A stretch of 64,000 bases of DNA from Stagnihabitans lacustris (GCF_025950525.1 NZ_JAPDGS010000003.1:372001-436000), one strand, 5' to 3'. Counted from the first letter of the stretch, positions 35,539 to 44,445 are shown. Numbers and translations: made by a program. The notes: generated by a model from the letters alone, not told the origin.

Positions 35539-36014
35539 CGGACGAGGTCGGTGATCAAGACATCCTTGACCTTCTCGCCCAGGACAGATTTCGCGGCCTC
35601 TAGCAGGGCTTCGCGCAGGATCACCAGATTGGCGCCATCAGTATAGACCCCGGCGAAACCGCCGGCATTGGCATGGTCGAACAGAACCTGAAGGAACATG
35701 TCGCGCAGCTTGGGTTCGACGGCATAGACCTCGACCGAGGCGCCGGTTTCGACCTCGAGGCTGAAGGACAAGATCACCATGGCCGAGATCTTGCCGCCCT
35801 CCATCACCGGGACGACAAACTGGTTTTGCAGTTTGGCGAATTCCGGCAGGACGACGGCTTCGCCCTCGGCAGGGGTTTCTGCGGCATGGGCATCGGCGGC
35901 CGCGGCCTCACCTTCGGCGGCGGGTTCGGGGGCGGGACGCAGGAAGAACCCGGCGCCCGCCCCGATCAGAAGGCCGATGATGCCCAGAATGACGGGGATG
36001 AGCTTTTTCACCAT
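35526..36014 (-). CDS. FliL-family protein (second copy)
   Basis: The 162-residue protein has one membrane helix (about 6-25), an Ala/Glu-rich linker and a FliL-type periplasmic domain (KLQNQFVVPVMEGGKISAMV, VEPKLRDMFLQVLFDHANAG, VLGEKVKDVLITDLVRQ). It differs strongly from the FliL encoded at 25708, so it is not a recent duplication. It follows flgH by two bases and is the last gene of the minus-strand rod/ring unit, converging with a 13-base overlap on the flhB unit. Confidence 0.88.
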   Translation of the reverse strand: MVKKLIPVILGIIGLLIGAGAGFFLRPAPEPAAEGEAAAADAHAAETPAEGEAVVLPEFAKLQNQFVVPVMEGGKISAMVILSFSLEVETGASVEVYAVEPKLRDMFLQVLFDHANAGGFAGVYTDGANLVILREALLEAAKSVLGEKVKDVLITDLVRQDS

Positions 36015-36016
36015 GA

Positions 36017-36736
36017 TCAGAACGGCATGATCTGGTCGGTGATCTGCTGGCCCCAGCCCGGCGACTGGATGTCCGAAATCATGCCGCGCCCGCCATAGGA
36101 GATCTGCGCATTGGCGATCTTGTCATAGGCCACCTCGTTCTGGCGCGAGATGTCGTCGGGCCGGATATAGCCCGAAACCAGAAGGTCGCGCATCTCGTCA
36201 TTGACCAGGACCTGCTGCATCCCCTCGATCCGAAGGACACCGTTGGGCAGCTCTTCGACGATGGTGGCGGCCAGGCGCAGGGTCACTTTCTCGTTCCGCG
36301 AGATATTGCCGGTGCCCGAGAAGGTCGAGCTGGTGTTGGCCGACACCAGACTGGACGAGGTCGCCCCGCCCGGCAGAACGCCGGCATCCAGAATCTGCGG
36401 GATGCCCAAAAGCTGCGGAATACCTGCGGTCGAGCTGGCCTTGCGCGTGCGGCCCGAACTGTCCTTCAGCGTGGCCTGATCGTTGATTTCGACCACGACC
36501 GTCAGGATGTCGCCGCGATGCCCGGCCCGATGATCGCCCAATAGCGACGAGCGTTGCGCCGTCCACAGCGAAGAGGCGCTGGTGGCCGTCGTCGGATCGC
36601 TGCTTTCGGGCAGGGCGGAATACATCGCCGCCCTCTCGTTGCTGCTGTCGATCGGCGAGAATTCCGGCGCGCGGCCGACATGGTCAAGATTGCCGCATCC
36701 AGCAAGGAGCAGGCAGGCGGCGAGTGTCTTTTTCAT
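36017..36736 (-). CDS. flgH: Flagellar L-ring protein FlgH
   Basis: The 239-residue outer-membrane lipoprotein has a signal peptide with lipobox LLLAGC (Cys14) and the FlgH core (SLLGDHRAGHRGDILTVVVE, NEKVTLRLAATIVEELPNGV, ISYGGRGMI). It forms the L-ring bushing around the rod. The ATG at 36736 overlaps the flgA stop; the frame further upstream is antisense-like sequence of flgA. flgI (P-ring) is not in the window. Confidence 0.95.
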   Translation of the reverse strand: MKKTLAACLLLAGCGNLDHVGRAPEFSPIDSSNERAAMYSALPESSDPTTATSASSLWTAQRSSLLGDHRAGHRGDILTVVVEINDQATLKDSSGRTRKASSTAGIPQLLGIPQILDAGVLPGGATSSSLVSANTSSTFSGTGNISRNEKVTLRLAATIVEELPNGVLRIEGMQQVLVNDEMRDLLVSGYIRPDDISRQNEVAYDKIANAQISYGGRGMISDIQSPGWGQQITDQIMPF

Positions 36737-37167
36737 TCGTTCATTCCTTGGCTGCTGCCCACGCGGATCGTGCCGTCGGCGGCGACCAATCCGGTGACGG
36801 TCTGGCGTGATGCGAGGTTCATCACGCGGATCGGATCGCCCTCCCCCCCCCGGTCGAGCGCGCGGCCATCGACACGGATGGTCAAACCGGCGGTCTGGAA
36901 GAGAAGGGTGACTTTCTGGTTGCGGTCCACGAGGGCCGGGGACCCCAAATCTGCGGCCTTGATCGGGCGTCCGGCATAAAGCGTGACGCGCGCTTCCTTG
37001 CCCACCGCCTCTTCGGGCGAGGCGACAGAACCCGGGATCGCAGCCGCGACCAGGGCCACATCCTCGGCCGCGATGACGGTTTTCGCTTTGATCGTGCGGG
37101 TTGCGACAAGGCTGTCGGCCAGCGCCGGGGCGGTCAGCACAAGAAGCAGGCCAAGCCAACGCATCAT
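36733..37167 (-). CDS. flgA: P-ring assembly chaperone FlgA
   Basis: The 144-residue periplasmic protein has a signal peptide (1-17) and the SAF/ChapFlgA domain (VATRTIKAKTVIAAEDVALV, ending GDPIRVMNLASRQTVTGLV). It is shorter than E. coli FlgA (219 residues) because the N-terminal extension is missing, as usual in this bacterial group. FlgA helps FlgI assemble the P-ring. ATGA overlaps link it to flgG and flgH. Confidence 0.93.
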   Translation of the reverse strand: MMRWLGLLLVLTAPALADSLVATRTIKAKTVIAAEDVALVAAAIPGSVASPEEAVGKEARVTLYAGRPIKAADLGSPALVDRNQKVTLLFQTAGLTIRVDGRALDRGGEGDPIRVMNLASRQTVTGLVAADGTIRVGSSQGMNE

Positions 37168-37949
37168 TTCACCTGCGTTGTCGTGGCCATCATCTCGTCG
37201 GCGGCGGTGATCACCTTGGCGTTCAATTCATAGCCGCGCTGAGCCTTGATCAACTCGGTGATCTCGGCCACGGCATCGACGGTGCTTTCCTCCAGGTAGC
37301 CCTGGCGCAGGTTGCCAAACCCGTCGATGGCGGGCGTGCCGGTGATCGGCGGGCCAGAAGCGGTGGTTTCCAGGAAGAGGTTCGACCCCGTCGCCTCCAG
37401 CCCCTTTTCGTTGGTGAACGTCGTCAGGGTGAACTGGCCCAAGAGCGTCGGTTCGATTTCGCCGTCGAAATAGGCATAGACCTCGCCATTGGCGTTCACG
37501 GCGATCCGGTTCGCATCGGCGGGGATCGTGATGCCCGGGTTCACCTGATAGCCGTCCGAGGTCACGATCAGCCCATCGACCGAACGTTTCAAGGCCCCGT
37601 CGCGGGTATAGGCCGTGCCACCCGAGGGCAATTCAACCTCAAGATAGCCGGTGCCGTCGATGGCGAAGTCCAGGTCGCCTCCGGTTTGCGCGGGCGAGCC
37701 CTGTTTCAGCACGACCGAAACCGAGGTCGGGCGCACGCCCATCCCCAGCTGAACCCCGGTCGGCAGCATCGTCCCGGTCTGCGACGAAATCGAGCCGGGT
37801 TTTTGCACCTGTTCATACATCAGGTCGGCGAAGTCGGCGCGGCGGGCGTTGTAGCCCGTGGTCGACATGTTCGCCAGGTTGTTCGAGACGACGTCGACCT
37901 TCATTTGCTGGGCCGACATGCCGGTCGCGGCGATTTGCAGCGCGTTCAT
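37164..37949 (-). CDS. flgG: Distal rod protein FlgG
   Basis: The 261-residue rod protein has the N-terminal basal-body rod motif (AATGMSAQQMKVDVVSNNLA), the FlgG core (LDFAIDGTGYLEVELPSGG, YTRDGALKRSVDGLIVTSDG) and the C-terminal coil (LEESTVDAVAEITELIKAQR). It forms the distal rod. It lies nine bases after flgF, before flgA and flgH. Confidence 0.96.
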   Translation of the reverse strand: MNALQIAATGMSAQQMKVDVVSNNLANMSTTGYNARRADFADLMYEQVQKPGSISSQTGTMLPTGVQLGMGVRPTSVSVVLKQGSPAQTGGDLDFAIDGTGYLEVELPSGGTAYTRDGALKRSVDGLIVTSDGYQVNPGITIPADANRIAVNANGEVYAYFDGEIEPTLLGQFTLTTFTNEKGLEATGSNLFLETTASGPPITGTPAIDGFGNLRQGYLEESTVDAVAEITELIKAQRGYELNAKVITAADEMMATTTQVK

Positions 37950-37958
37950 CTATGCCTC

Positions 37959-38672
37959 CTATCGGCCAAGGGTCTGAATGACGTTGCGCGCGCGGTCATC
38001 CTCGCGGTCAAGGAAGCTTTGCCCCATCTGATAGGCCCGCTGGACGGAGATCATCGAGGCGATCTCGTTGATCGGGCTGACGTTGCTTTCCTCCAGATAG
38101 CCTTGCATGATCTTGGAGCCCGTCACTGGCTGATAGCCACTGGCGGAAAACAAGGTGCCCTGCTGGTGGGTCATGGTCAGGGGATCGGTCGGCGTGAACA
38201 GCCCCATCCGGCCCAGAGGCGCGCCATTGGCCGACAGGGTGCCATCCTGCGCGATGGTCACCTTGCCGGCGTCGGGTGGAATGAAGACGCGGCTGCCCGA
38301 TTCGTCCAGAACCGGAAAGCCGTCATTGGTTTGCAGCGTGCCATCCGGCCCGGTGACAAAGGCGCCCGCCCGCGTCAGCATCTGTTGCGCGTTCGGCCCC
38401 TCGACCATGAAAAACCCGTCGCCCTCGACCGCGAGGTCGAAGGCGCCGCCGGTTTGCGACAGGCCGGCCTGCATGATATCCACCACGCGGGTGTTGCCGT
38501 AACCCATTGACAGCGAAGGACTGTCACCGGTCTTGGCGACCCATTCGGAAAAGAGCGTCCCCTCGCGTTTGAACCCCGTCGTGGTCGAGTTCGCGATGTT
38601 GTTCGCGATCGCATCCATCTGGTTCAAAAGGCCCGATTGCCGCGACAGCGTGATATAGCCGGTGGAGTCCAT
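37959..38672 (-). CDS. flgF: Proximal rod protein FlgF
   Basis: The 237-residue rod protein has GLLNQMDAIANNIANSTTTG at the N-terminus, FDLAVEGDGFFMVEGPNAQQ in the core, and a C-terminal rod motif (GYLEESNVSPINEIASMISV). It is shorter than FlgG and ends MGQSFLDREDDRARNVIQTLGR-like, as FlgF proteins do. It begins two bases after fliQ ends. Confidence 0.94.
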   Translation of the reverse strand: MDSTGYITLSRQSGLLNQMDAIANNIANSTTTGFKREGTLFSEWVAKTGDSPSLSMGYGNTRVVDIMQAGLSQTGGAFDLAVEGDGFFMVEGPNAQQMLTRAGAFVTGPDGTLQTNDGFPVLDESGSRVFIPPDAGKVTIAQDGTLSANGAPLGRMGLFTPTDPLTMTHQQGTLFSASGYQPVTGSKIMQGYLEESNVSPINEIASMISVQRAYQMGQSFLDREDDRARNVIQTLGR

Positions 38673-38673
38673 C

Positions 38674-38940
38674 TTATCCTCCCGCGATCAGGGGCAGGAT
38701 CGACCCGTTGAAAAAGGTCAAGAGGGTCGAAGTCATGAAGCTCATCGAGACCCAGAAAACGAGGATCATCGCCCCTACCTTGGGCGCGAAGGTCAGGGTC
38801 TGTTCCTGGATCGAGGTCAGGGCCTGAAACAGGCCGATGACCAAACCGACCACGAGGCCGACACCCAAGAGCGGCATCGACATCTTGACCGAAATCCAAA
38901 GCGCCTCGCGCAGCGCGTCAAAGAGAATGGCCTCGTTCAT
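38674..38940 (-). CDS. fliQ: Flagellar export gate protein FliQ
   Basis: The 88-residue protein has two membrane helices (about 20-42 and 52-74) separated by the family's QALTSIQEQTLTFAPK motif. It is one of the three export-gate proteins with FliP and FliR. It overlaps fliE by four bases. Confidence 0.96.
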   Translation of the reverse strand: MNEAILFDALREALWISVKMSMPLLGVGLVVGLVIGLFQALTSIQEQTLTFAPKVGAMILVFWVSMSFMTSTLLTFFNGSILPLIAGG

Positions 38941-39227
38941 ATCGGCATCCTCAGGATTTCCTGGTAGGCCTCCACCACCTTGTCGCGCAGGGTGGTGACG
39001 GTTTCGACCGCCAGCTGCGAGTTGGCGAGCGCCTCGACCAGGGCATGAGGATCGGACCCGCCGGTCATCGCCGACTTCGCCGTCTCTTCGCCCCGGGCGA
39101 GGGTGTCTGCGAAAGACTGCGCAAACTTCGCCAACCCGCTTTCAGCAGTATTCGGTTGCGGCGTTGCCGCCGCCGCCGTGCGCGCCTTCGCATAAAGCTC
39201 GGCTGCGTAGGACGTTCTGACATCCAT
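38937..39227 (-). CDS. fliE: Flagellar hook-basal body protein FliE
   Basis: The 96-residue protein links the MS ring to the rod. The C-terminal helices with VEALANSQLAVETVTTLRDK and the terminal YQEILRMPI are typical. It lies between flgC and fliQ in the rod operon. Confidence 0.94.
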   Translation of the reverse strand: MDVRTSYAAELYAKARTAAAATPQPNTAESGLAKFAQSFADTLARGEETAKSAMTGGSDPHALVEALANSQLAVETVTTLRDKVVEAYQEILRMPI

Positions 39228-39233
39228 TCTGGA

Positions 39234-39614
39234 TTACCTCCGCAACAGGTCGAACAGGCCCTGCGTCATCGAGCGGGCCTGGTCGAAGATTTTGAGGTTC
39301 GCCTCATAGCTGCGCTGCGCTTCGCGCGCGTCAGCGATTTCGACCACCAGATCGACATTCGATCCATCATAGTGGCCGGTTGCATCGGCCAACGGATTTC
39401 CCGGATCATAGACCTTGTCCAGCGGACTTCTGTCCAGCTGCACCCTTCCGGTCTCGACCGTGCCGTTGTCGATGTTTTCGTGGAACGACACCAGCTTGCG
39501 GCGATAGCCGGGGGTGTCGGCGTTCGAGATGTTCTCGGAGACATGGCGCAGGCGGTTCGCTTGCGCCTGCATGCCGGAGGCCGAGTAAGACAGCGAGGAG
39601 ATCAGGTCGGTCAT
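39234..39614 (-). CDS. flgC: Proximal rod protein FlgC
   Basis: The 126-residue protein has the N-terminal rod motif (YSASGMQAQANRLRHVSENI with SNADTPGYRRK) and a C-terminal rod motif (VVEIADAREAQRSYEANLKI). It forms the proximal rod with FlgB and FlgF. It starts three bases after the flgB stop. Confidence 0.95.
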   Translation of the reverse strand: MTDLISSLSYSASGMQAQANRLRHVSENISNADTPGYRRKLVSFHENIDNGTVETGRVQLDRSPLDKVYDPGNPLADATGHYDGSNVDLVVEIADAREAQRSYEANLKIFDQARSMTQGLFDLLRR

Positions 39615-39617
39615 GGT

Positions 39618-40001
39618 TTATTTCCGCCCCAGGCTGGCGCGCAGGATATCGCGCGCATTGCTGTAGACGGCCAAGGCCATGTCGTGATCCTTGCGGACCA
39701 TGACCGATTTAACCATCTCTTCCTCGACCGAAACGGTGTTGCCATTGGGCGAGGCGCCAGCGCTGGAGGCCACGGGGACCTCGGTCATCACGCTGCCTGC
39801 GGAGGTAAAATGGCCAGGACGGGTGGCACGCATGCTGCCCGCCGCGCTGTCTTGATAGACGGCGGAGAATTCGGGCAGGTCCATCGCCTTGTAACCGGGC
39901 GTTGCGGCCTGGGCGACATTCTTGGCAACAAGGCCGAGGCGCTTGGACGAGTGTTCGGCCAAGGCGCCAGCCATGCGGGTGATATTCAGGTTCTCTAACA
40001 T
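39618..40001 (-). CDS. flgB: Proximal rod protein FlgB
   Basis: The 127-residue protein has the FlgB pattern: VAKNVAQAATPGYKAMDLPEF near the N-terminus and a C-terminal coil (VSVEEEMVKSVMVRKDHDMA). It is the first gene of the minus-strand rod/L-ring operon and diverges from fliI. Confidence 0.94.
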   Translation of the reverse strand: MLENLNITRMAGALAEHSSKRLGLVAKNVAQAATPGYKAMDLPEFSAVYQDSAAGSMRATRPGHFTSAGSVMTEVPVASSAGASPNGNTVSVEEEMVKSVMVRKDHDMALAVYSNARDILRASLGRK

Positions 40002-40025
40002 CTCGGGCTTCTCCCTCGACCTTCA

Positions 40026-40040
40026 TAAACCAAGGCTTAA
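40026..40040. promoter_or_regulatory. CtrA-like box between flgB and fliI
   Basis: TAAA (40026-40029), seven bases, TTAA (40037-40040); on the minus strand this reads TTAA-N7-TTTA, one mismatch from the CtrA consensus. It lies in the 85-base divergent promoter region 24 to 39 bases before flgB. Confidence 0.42.
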
Positions 40041-40086
40041 GGGTGATTCCTTTAGAAAGGGTTCAAGAGAACAGAGGGAGAATCCC

Positions 40087-41400
40087 GTGGCTGGAATATT
40101 TGATGCACTGGTTTCCGAAATTTCTACGGTTTCCCGTAAGTCCCGGTTAGGACGTGTGGCCGAGATCGGCCGCGGCACCGTGGTGGTTACGGGGCTGGAG
40201 GATGCGGCGACGCTGGGCGACCGGGTGATGATCGGCGTCAACCTCGGCGGAGAGGTCGTGGCGCTGCGCGCCGATGCAATCACGGTTCTGACCGACCGCA
40301 TGGCAGAGGGCTTGGGCATCGGCACGACGGTGCGGCTGATGGGGCAGGCGGGGATCTCGCCGGACAATTCCTGGATCGGTCGAGTGATCGACCCTTTCGG
40401 CAACCCCTTGGACGGACGCATTATTTTCAAGGGTCCGCGCATGCGACCGCTGCTTGCGGCGGCGCCCTCGGCCTCGACGCGGCGGCGTTTGGGGGAGAGA
40501 CTCGAGACCTCGGTTGCGGTCTTTGACACGATGTTGCCCCTGGTGCGCGGGCAGCGGATCGGTCTTTTCGCGGGCTCTGGCGTGGGGAAATCGACGCTTT
40601 TGGGCAAGTTTGCACGGGGCGTTTCGACCGATGTCGTGGTCATTGCGCTGATCGGCGAACGGGGCCGCGAACTGCGGGAATTCATCGAAACCGTGCTGGG
40701 GCCTGAGGGGATGAAACGGGCGGTCGTGGTCACTGCGACCTCGGACCAATCGCCTCTGGTGCGGCGGCGCTGTGCCTGGGCGGCCATGGCCGTGGCCGAA
40801 CATTTTCGCGATCAGGGGCTGCATGTGCTACTTTTGGCCGACTCGGTGACGCGATTTGCCGAGGCGCATCGCGAAGTGGCCCTGGCGGGGGGAGAGGAGG
40901 CCAGCCTGCGCGGCTATCCGCCCTCGGTCGCGCCGGCCATCATGGCCTGGGCCGAACGTGCGGGGCCGGGGGCAGAGGGCTCGGGGGATATCACCGCGAT
41001 CTTCTCGGTTCTGGTGGCGGGGTCGGATATGGAGGAGACAATTGCCGATATCCTGCGGGGCGTGCTGGACGGGCACGTTGTGATGGACCGAAAAATTGCC
41101 GAACGCGGGCGTTATCCGGCGATCGACCTGCTGCGCAGCGTGTCGCGAAGCCTGCCTTGGGCGGCCAGCAAGGAGGAAAACGAGGCGATCAACGAGGCGC
41201 GCAAGCTTCTTGGCGCCTATGATCGGGCCGAGCTGATGATCCAGGCGGGGCTTTATACCAAGGGTTCGGACCCGTTGGTCGATATGTCGATCAAGGTCTG
41301 GCCAGCCTTGGACGCCTTTATCGGCGAGGATGCCCCGGCCGAGGGATCTGAGGGCAGTTTCCGCCGCCTGCGCGCCGCTTTGGGGCGGAAATCAGCGTAG
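40087..41400 (+). CDS. fliI: Flagellar export ATPase FliI
   Basis: The 437-residue ATPase energises flagellar export. It has Walker A AGSGVGKST (162-170), the GERGRELREF motif near residue 195, Walker B LLLADSVTRFAEAHRE and the C-terminal GRYPAIDLLRSVSRS. The start is GTG at 40087 with GGGAG eight bases upstream; the open frame before it reads through the promoter region and flgB antisense. It is a single-gene unit; its last nine bases overlap the convergent DUF1217 gene. Confidence 0.96.
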   Translation: MAGIFDALVSEISTVSRKSRLGRVAEIGRGTVVVTGLEDAATLGDRVMIGVNLGGEVVALRADAITVLTDRMAEGLGIGTTVRLMGQAGISPDNSWIGRVIDPFGNPLDGRIIFKGPRMRPLLAAAPSASTRRRLGERLETSVAVFDTMLPLVRGQRIGLFAGSGVGKSTLLGKFARGVSTDVVVIALIGERGRELREFIETVLGPEGMKRAVVVTATSDQSPLVRRRCAWAAMAVAEHFRDQGLHVLLLADSVTRFAEAHREVALAGGEEASLRGYPPSVAPAIMAWAERAGPGAEGSGDITAIFSVLVAGSDMEETIADILRGVLDGHVVMDRKIAERGRYPAIDLLRSVSRSLPWAASKEENEAINEARKLLGAYDRAELMIQAGLYTKGSDPLVDMSIKVWPALDAFIGEDAPAEGSEGSFRRLRAALGRKSA

Positions 41401-42189
41401 CCGGCTTTGCAACAGCGTCAGCGCTATGGAACTCGATGAGGTCTGGGCCATGATCTCATCGGCTTGGGCACGGGTCAGGAAGCGTTTGACGAGTTTGTCC
41501 ATCTGGGCCGGGTCGGAAAATTGGCTGACGCTGCTGCTTCCGAAGATGGCCTGGGCCTTGGCCTGATAGATCGAAAGCTGCTGGTCGACGTCGAGGCTGG
41601 CCACCTTGGAGGGAATTCCCAAGGCCTTTTGAACGACCGCAGCCAAGGGCGAATTGCCCATGATCGTGAACCACTTGGTCGATTCGGACGAGGTCTTGCC
41701 CGCCAAAGCCGCCACTTCCCGCGTCGCATTCATCGCGAGCCGCAGATTGTCATCCTGTTCGCCTACAGCCTTTTCGAATTGCCGGTCCTTGAAGGCCGTG
41801 ACGATCTGGGTGCCAAAGGTCGAAATCTGGGTCGACGGCGTGCCAAGGTCAAAGCCGAAAGCCTTTGCCATTTCCAGATATCGTTTGTCGGTCAAACGGT
41901 TGGCCAGCGCCTTGTCGGTCAGCGTGCCATCGGTCAGGATCTTTTTGATGAAGGCCTTGTTGTTGATGTCATCGTCAAGCCCGAAGGCCCCCAGCGCGAC
42001 GCGCAGAAGCCTTCGGTCGTTGACGAGCGCATCCGCCGTCTTCACCTTCGAGATATTCGCCTTGAAATAATCCGTGTCGCGGACGATCTCGGGCGATTTG
42101 TTGAAGGCGGCGGTTTGAACCGTTTTGGTGCGGTTCAAAAGGGCCCAGCCTGCATAGCCGGACAGCGGCAGGACTGGGCTGTAGGTCAC
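41392..42189 (-). CDS. DUF1217-family flagellar-cluster protein
   Basis: The 265-residue soluble, helical protein matches the DUF1217 family found in alphaproteobacterial flagellar loci (DTDYFKANISKVKTADALVN, RRLLRVALGAFGLDDDINNK, FLTRAQADEIMAQ). The family's molecular role is not known; association with flagella comes from gene context. It overlaps flbT by four bases at its start and the convergent fliI by nine bases at its end. Confidence 0.82.
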   Translation of the reverse strand: MTYSPVLPLSGYAGWALLNRTKTVQTAAFNKSPEIVRDTDYFKANISKVKTADALVNDRRLLRVALGAFGLDDDINNKAFIKKILTDGTLTDKALANRLTDKRYLEMAKAFGFDLGTPSTQISTFGTQIVTAFKDRQFEKAVGEQDDNLRLAMNATREVAALAGKTSSESTKWFTIMGNSPLAAVVQKALGIPSKVASLDVDQQLSIYQAKAQAIFGSSSVSQFSDPAQMDKLVKRFLTRAQADEIMAQTSSSSIALTLLQSRLR

Positions 42190-42608
42190 GGCTCGCCCCC
42201 CTCGCGGGAGGCTGCGGCAGCAAAGAGACGCTCTTCGCGGGGCAAAAGCGCGCGCAGAGCCTTCAGCACCTGGTAATGTTGGTCATCCAGCACAGCCTTG
42301 GTCGCCATGTTCAGCATGGTCCGACTGTCGTGGTCGGTCAGAACCTGGCTCAACTGTTCGATCCCGCGCAAAAGCTGCTGGCGGGTGTCATCGGCCGTGG
42401 CATCGCCGGTCAGGACCAGCTGCGCCACATAGCAGACCCGTTTGACGGGCGTGTTCGCCTCTTGCGGATGGATCGCATCGCGCAGGCGCAGGATATTCGC
42501 GTTGGGGGTCATGATGGCCAAGCGGGACCGCTTGTCGCCATTTTCCACCACCGCGCCGTTGATCAGGACCCGTTCGTGGGGCCCCAGTTTCAGGACAAGG
42601 CCGCTCAT
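42186..42608 (-). CDS. flbT: Flagellin translation regulator FlbT
   Basis: The 140-residue protein matches FlbT along its length (LVLKLGPHERVLINGAVVEN, KRVCYVAQLVLTGD, LKALRALLPREERLF). In Caulobacter FlbT binds the flagellin mRNA 5' region and limits translation before hook completion. It is encoded between flaF and DUF1217, a standard alphaproteobacterial arrangement, immediately downstream of the flagellin gene it would control. Confidence 0.95.
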   Translation of the reverse strand: MSGLVLKLGPHERVLINGAVVENGDKRSRLAIMTPNANILRLRDAIHPQEANTPVKRVCYVAQLVLTGDATADDTRQQLLRGIEQLSQVLTDHDSRTMLNMATKAVLDDQHYQVLKALRALLPREERLFAAAASREGGEP

Positions 42609-42985
42609 GATGCGCCCCCATCGCCCCGCAGGCCGCGCATCACGGCGGTGTTGATGTCGATCAACACCTCGACGCTGGCCCGGCTGTCCAGGACCGAGCG
42701 CGTGTGCCCGGCGGTAAACTCATACAGGTAGAAAAGCTGGGCGCGCAGCGGGGGCGGCAGGCCGTTGCCCTTTTCGGCGACATCGGCGGCCAGGGCCGAC
42801 CAAAGTTGCAAATTTTCGGTAAGCGCCGTGGCCAGCATCGGGAAGTCTTCCTTCCGGCGCATCCAGGCCATCGACAATTTCTGGGTGCAGCGTGCGAGCA
42901 AGTCGTATTCGTGGGCACGAGGCGTGCGCGCGGGGGCCTCGCGGCGGCCATAGGCCGCGCGGGCATTCGAAACAGCAGTGGACAC
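42605..42985 (-). CDS. flaF: Flagellar biosynthesis regulator FlaF
   Basis: The 126-residue protein matches FlaF (RAHEYDLLARCTQKLSMAW, LYEFTAGHTRSVLDSRASVE, IDINTAVMRGL). FlaF acts as a flagellin chaperone and activator of flagellin synthesis, opposing FlbT. It overlaps flbT by four bases (ATGA) and lies 74 bases downstream of the flagellin gene. Confidence 0.95.
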   Translation of the reverse strand: MSTAVSNARAAYGRREAPARTPRAHEYDLLARCTQKLSMAWMRRKEDFPMLATALTENLQLWSALAADVAEKGNGLPPPLRAQLFYLYEFTAGHTRSVLDSRASVEVLIDINTAVMRGLRGDGGAS

Positions 42986-43026
42986 GATTTATCCTTCCGG
43001 TCTTGCGTGGGGTTGCGCAGCTGAGC

Positions 43027-43050
43027 CCGGGGGGCCGGAAAGCCCCCCGG
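43027..43050 (-). terminator. Hairpin after the flagellin gene
   Basis: A perfect 9-bp GC stem (43027-43035 with 43042-43050, 6-base loop) begins nine bases after the flagellin stop. No U-run follows, so it may attenuate rather than stop transcription, giving more flagellin than flaF-flbT message, or protect the mRNA 3' end. Confidence 0.6.
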
Positions 43051-43059
43051 ATCAGTCGC

Positions 43060-44295
43060 TTACCGGAAGAGGGACAGCAGGGCTTGCGGCTGCTGGTTGG
43101 CGATCGACAAAGCCTGTGTCGACAGCTGTTGTTGCACCTGAAGGGCCTGGAGGCGGGCCGAGGCCTCCTCCATGTCGGCGTCGATCAGCGAACCGATGCC
43201 GGCCTTCATCGAGTCGACCAGCTTGCCCACGAAGCTTTGCTGGGTTTCAATCCGCGTCTGGCTGGAACCGAAGGCCGCCGAAGCGTCGATCGCGGTTTTC
43301 AGCAGGCCCTCGATATTGGCCAGCGAGTTCCGCGCATTGGTCAGGTCGGTGCCGGCAACGCTGATTGTCGAAAGTCCGCCCAGACCACCCGACCCCTTGT
43401 TGGTGATCTGCACGCCAACGGCAAGGCCCACCGCGCCGCCGTTGGTCAACTCCAGCTTGCCGGTGGCTGTGGCGGAATCGTAGCCCACCGTCAAATCCTC
43501 GATACCGAGGGATTCGATAGACTGCTTCAGCGCCACGGCAATGACGTCAGCCGGCGTCACCGTCGTTGAGGCCAGATCTTCGGTGCGGATGGTGTAGCTT
43601 GCGGTCTTGCTGCCGATGGTCACAGCGATCTTGTCGCCCGCCGAAAAGTTGGCTGGCGTTGCGATGGTGAAATCGCCAGTGCCGGTCCCCGAGTCGAGGA
43701 AGAAGCCCGCCACATCGCCTTCGGCCGACACATTGGTCGCCACCGAAGACGTCAGCACGTCGCGGGCTACATAGGCCCCCGTCTGAAGGTCCGCCTTGGC
43801 GACGGTGATCGAGCTGGAGGACACTGTCCCGGTGGCCGTGCGATCAAGCGATGCCAAGATTTCGACCGAGTTTTCGAGGCCGTCGATCTTCACAAGATTC
43901 ATCCCGTTGAATTGCGCCGCGTTCACAACCGAGTCGATCTGGTTTTTCAACGCGGTGATATCGGTTTCGATCTTGCCACGATCGCTTTCGTTGGCGTTTT
44001 GTGCCGCAACGATCTTGTTCTTGATCGAGGTCAGGTGCGTGGTCACGGTCTCCGCGGCTTGGCGGGCCACGGCGACGGTCGACGACCCAAGGGCCAGGCT
44101 GTCCGAGATGCCCTTGAAGCTGGACACATCGGATTCCATGACTTTCGAGATGGCCCAAACGGCCGCATTGTCCTTGGCAGAGCCCACGCGCTTGCCGGTC
44201 GAGATTTCCGAGGTGGTCTGGCTCAGGTTCATGTTGATGCTCTTCATGGTCTGAAGAGCCACCATCGCGCTGGTATTGGTCAGAATGGACGACAT
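43060..44295 (-). CDS. fliC: Flagellin
   Basis: The 411-residue protein has the conserved N-terminal flagellin helix region (AMVALQTMKSINMNLSQTTS, EISTGKRVGSAKDNAAVWAI), a variable central part with the VTIGSKTASYTIRTEDLAST fold (about 160-310), and the C-terminal helices (RIETQQSFVGKLVDSMKAGI, ending with QQPQALLSLFR). It is the only flagellin gene in the window. It is followed by flaF and flbT, and preceded by a 211-base leader/promoter region with a CtrA-like box. Confidence 0.96.
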   Translation of the reverse strand: MSSILTNTSAMVALQTMKSINMNLSQTTSEISTGKRVGSAKDNAAVWAISKVMESDVSSFKGISDSLALGSSTVAVARQAAETVTTHLTSIKNKIVAAQNANESDRGKIETDITALKNQIDSVVNAAQFNGMNLVKIDGLENSVEILASLDRTATGTVSSSSITVAKADLQTGAYVARDVLTSSVATNVSAEGDVAGFFLDSGTGTGDFTIATPANFSAGDKIAVTIGSKTASYTIRTEDLASTTVTPADVIAVALKQSIESLGIEDLTVGYDSATATGKLELTNGGAVGLAVGVQITNKGSGGLGGLSTISVAGTDLTNARNSLANIEGLLKTAIDASAAFGSSQTRIETQQSFVGKLVDSMKAGIGSLIDADMEEASARLQALQVQQQLSTQALSIANQQPQALLSLFR

Positions 44296-44445
44296 TTCCG
44301 TTTCCTTTGCGGTCAGCCGACGCTTTGCGCCCGGCCTGTTGCACCATCATTTAAGATGGCCGTAGGGCTTTCTATCCAATGCGACCGGTCTACCCGGGAC
44401 GCGCCACCCCACCTGGGATGCAAGGACGATAAAACGCCCGAAGCT

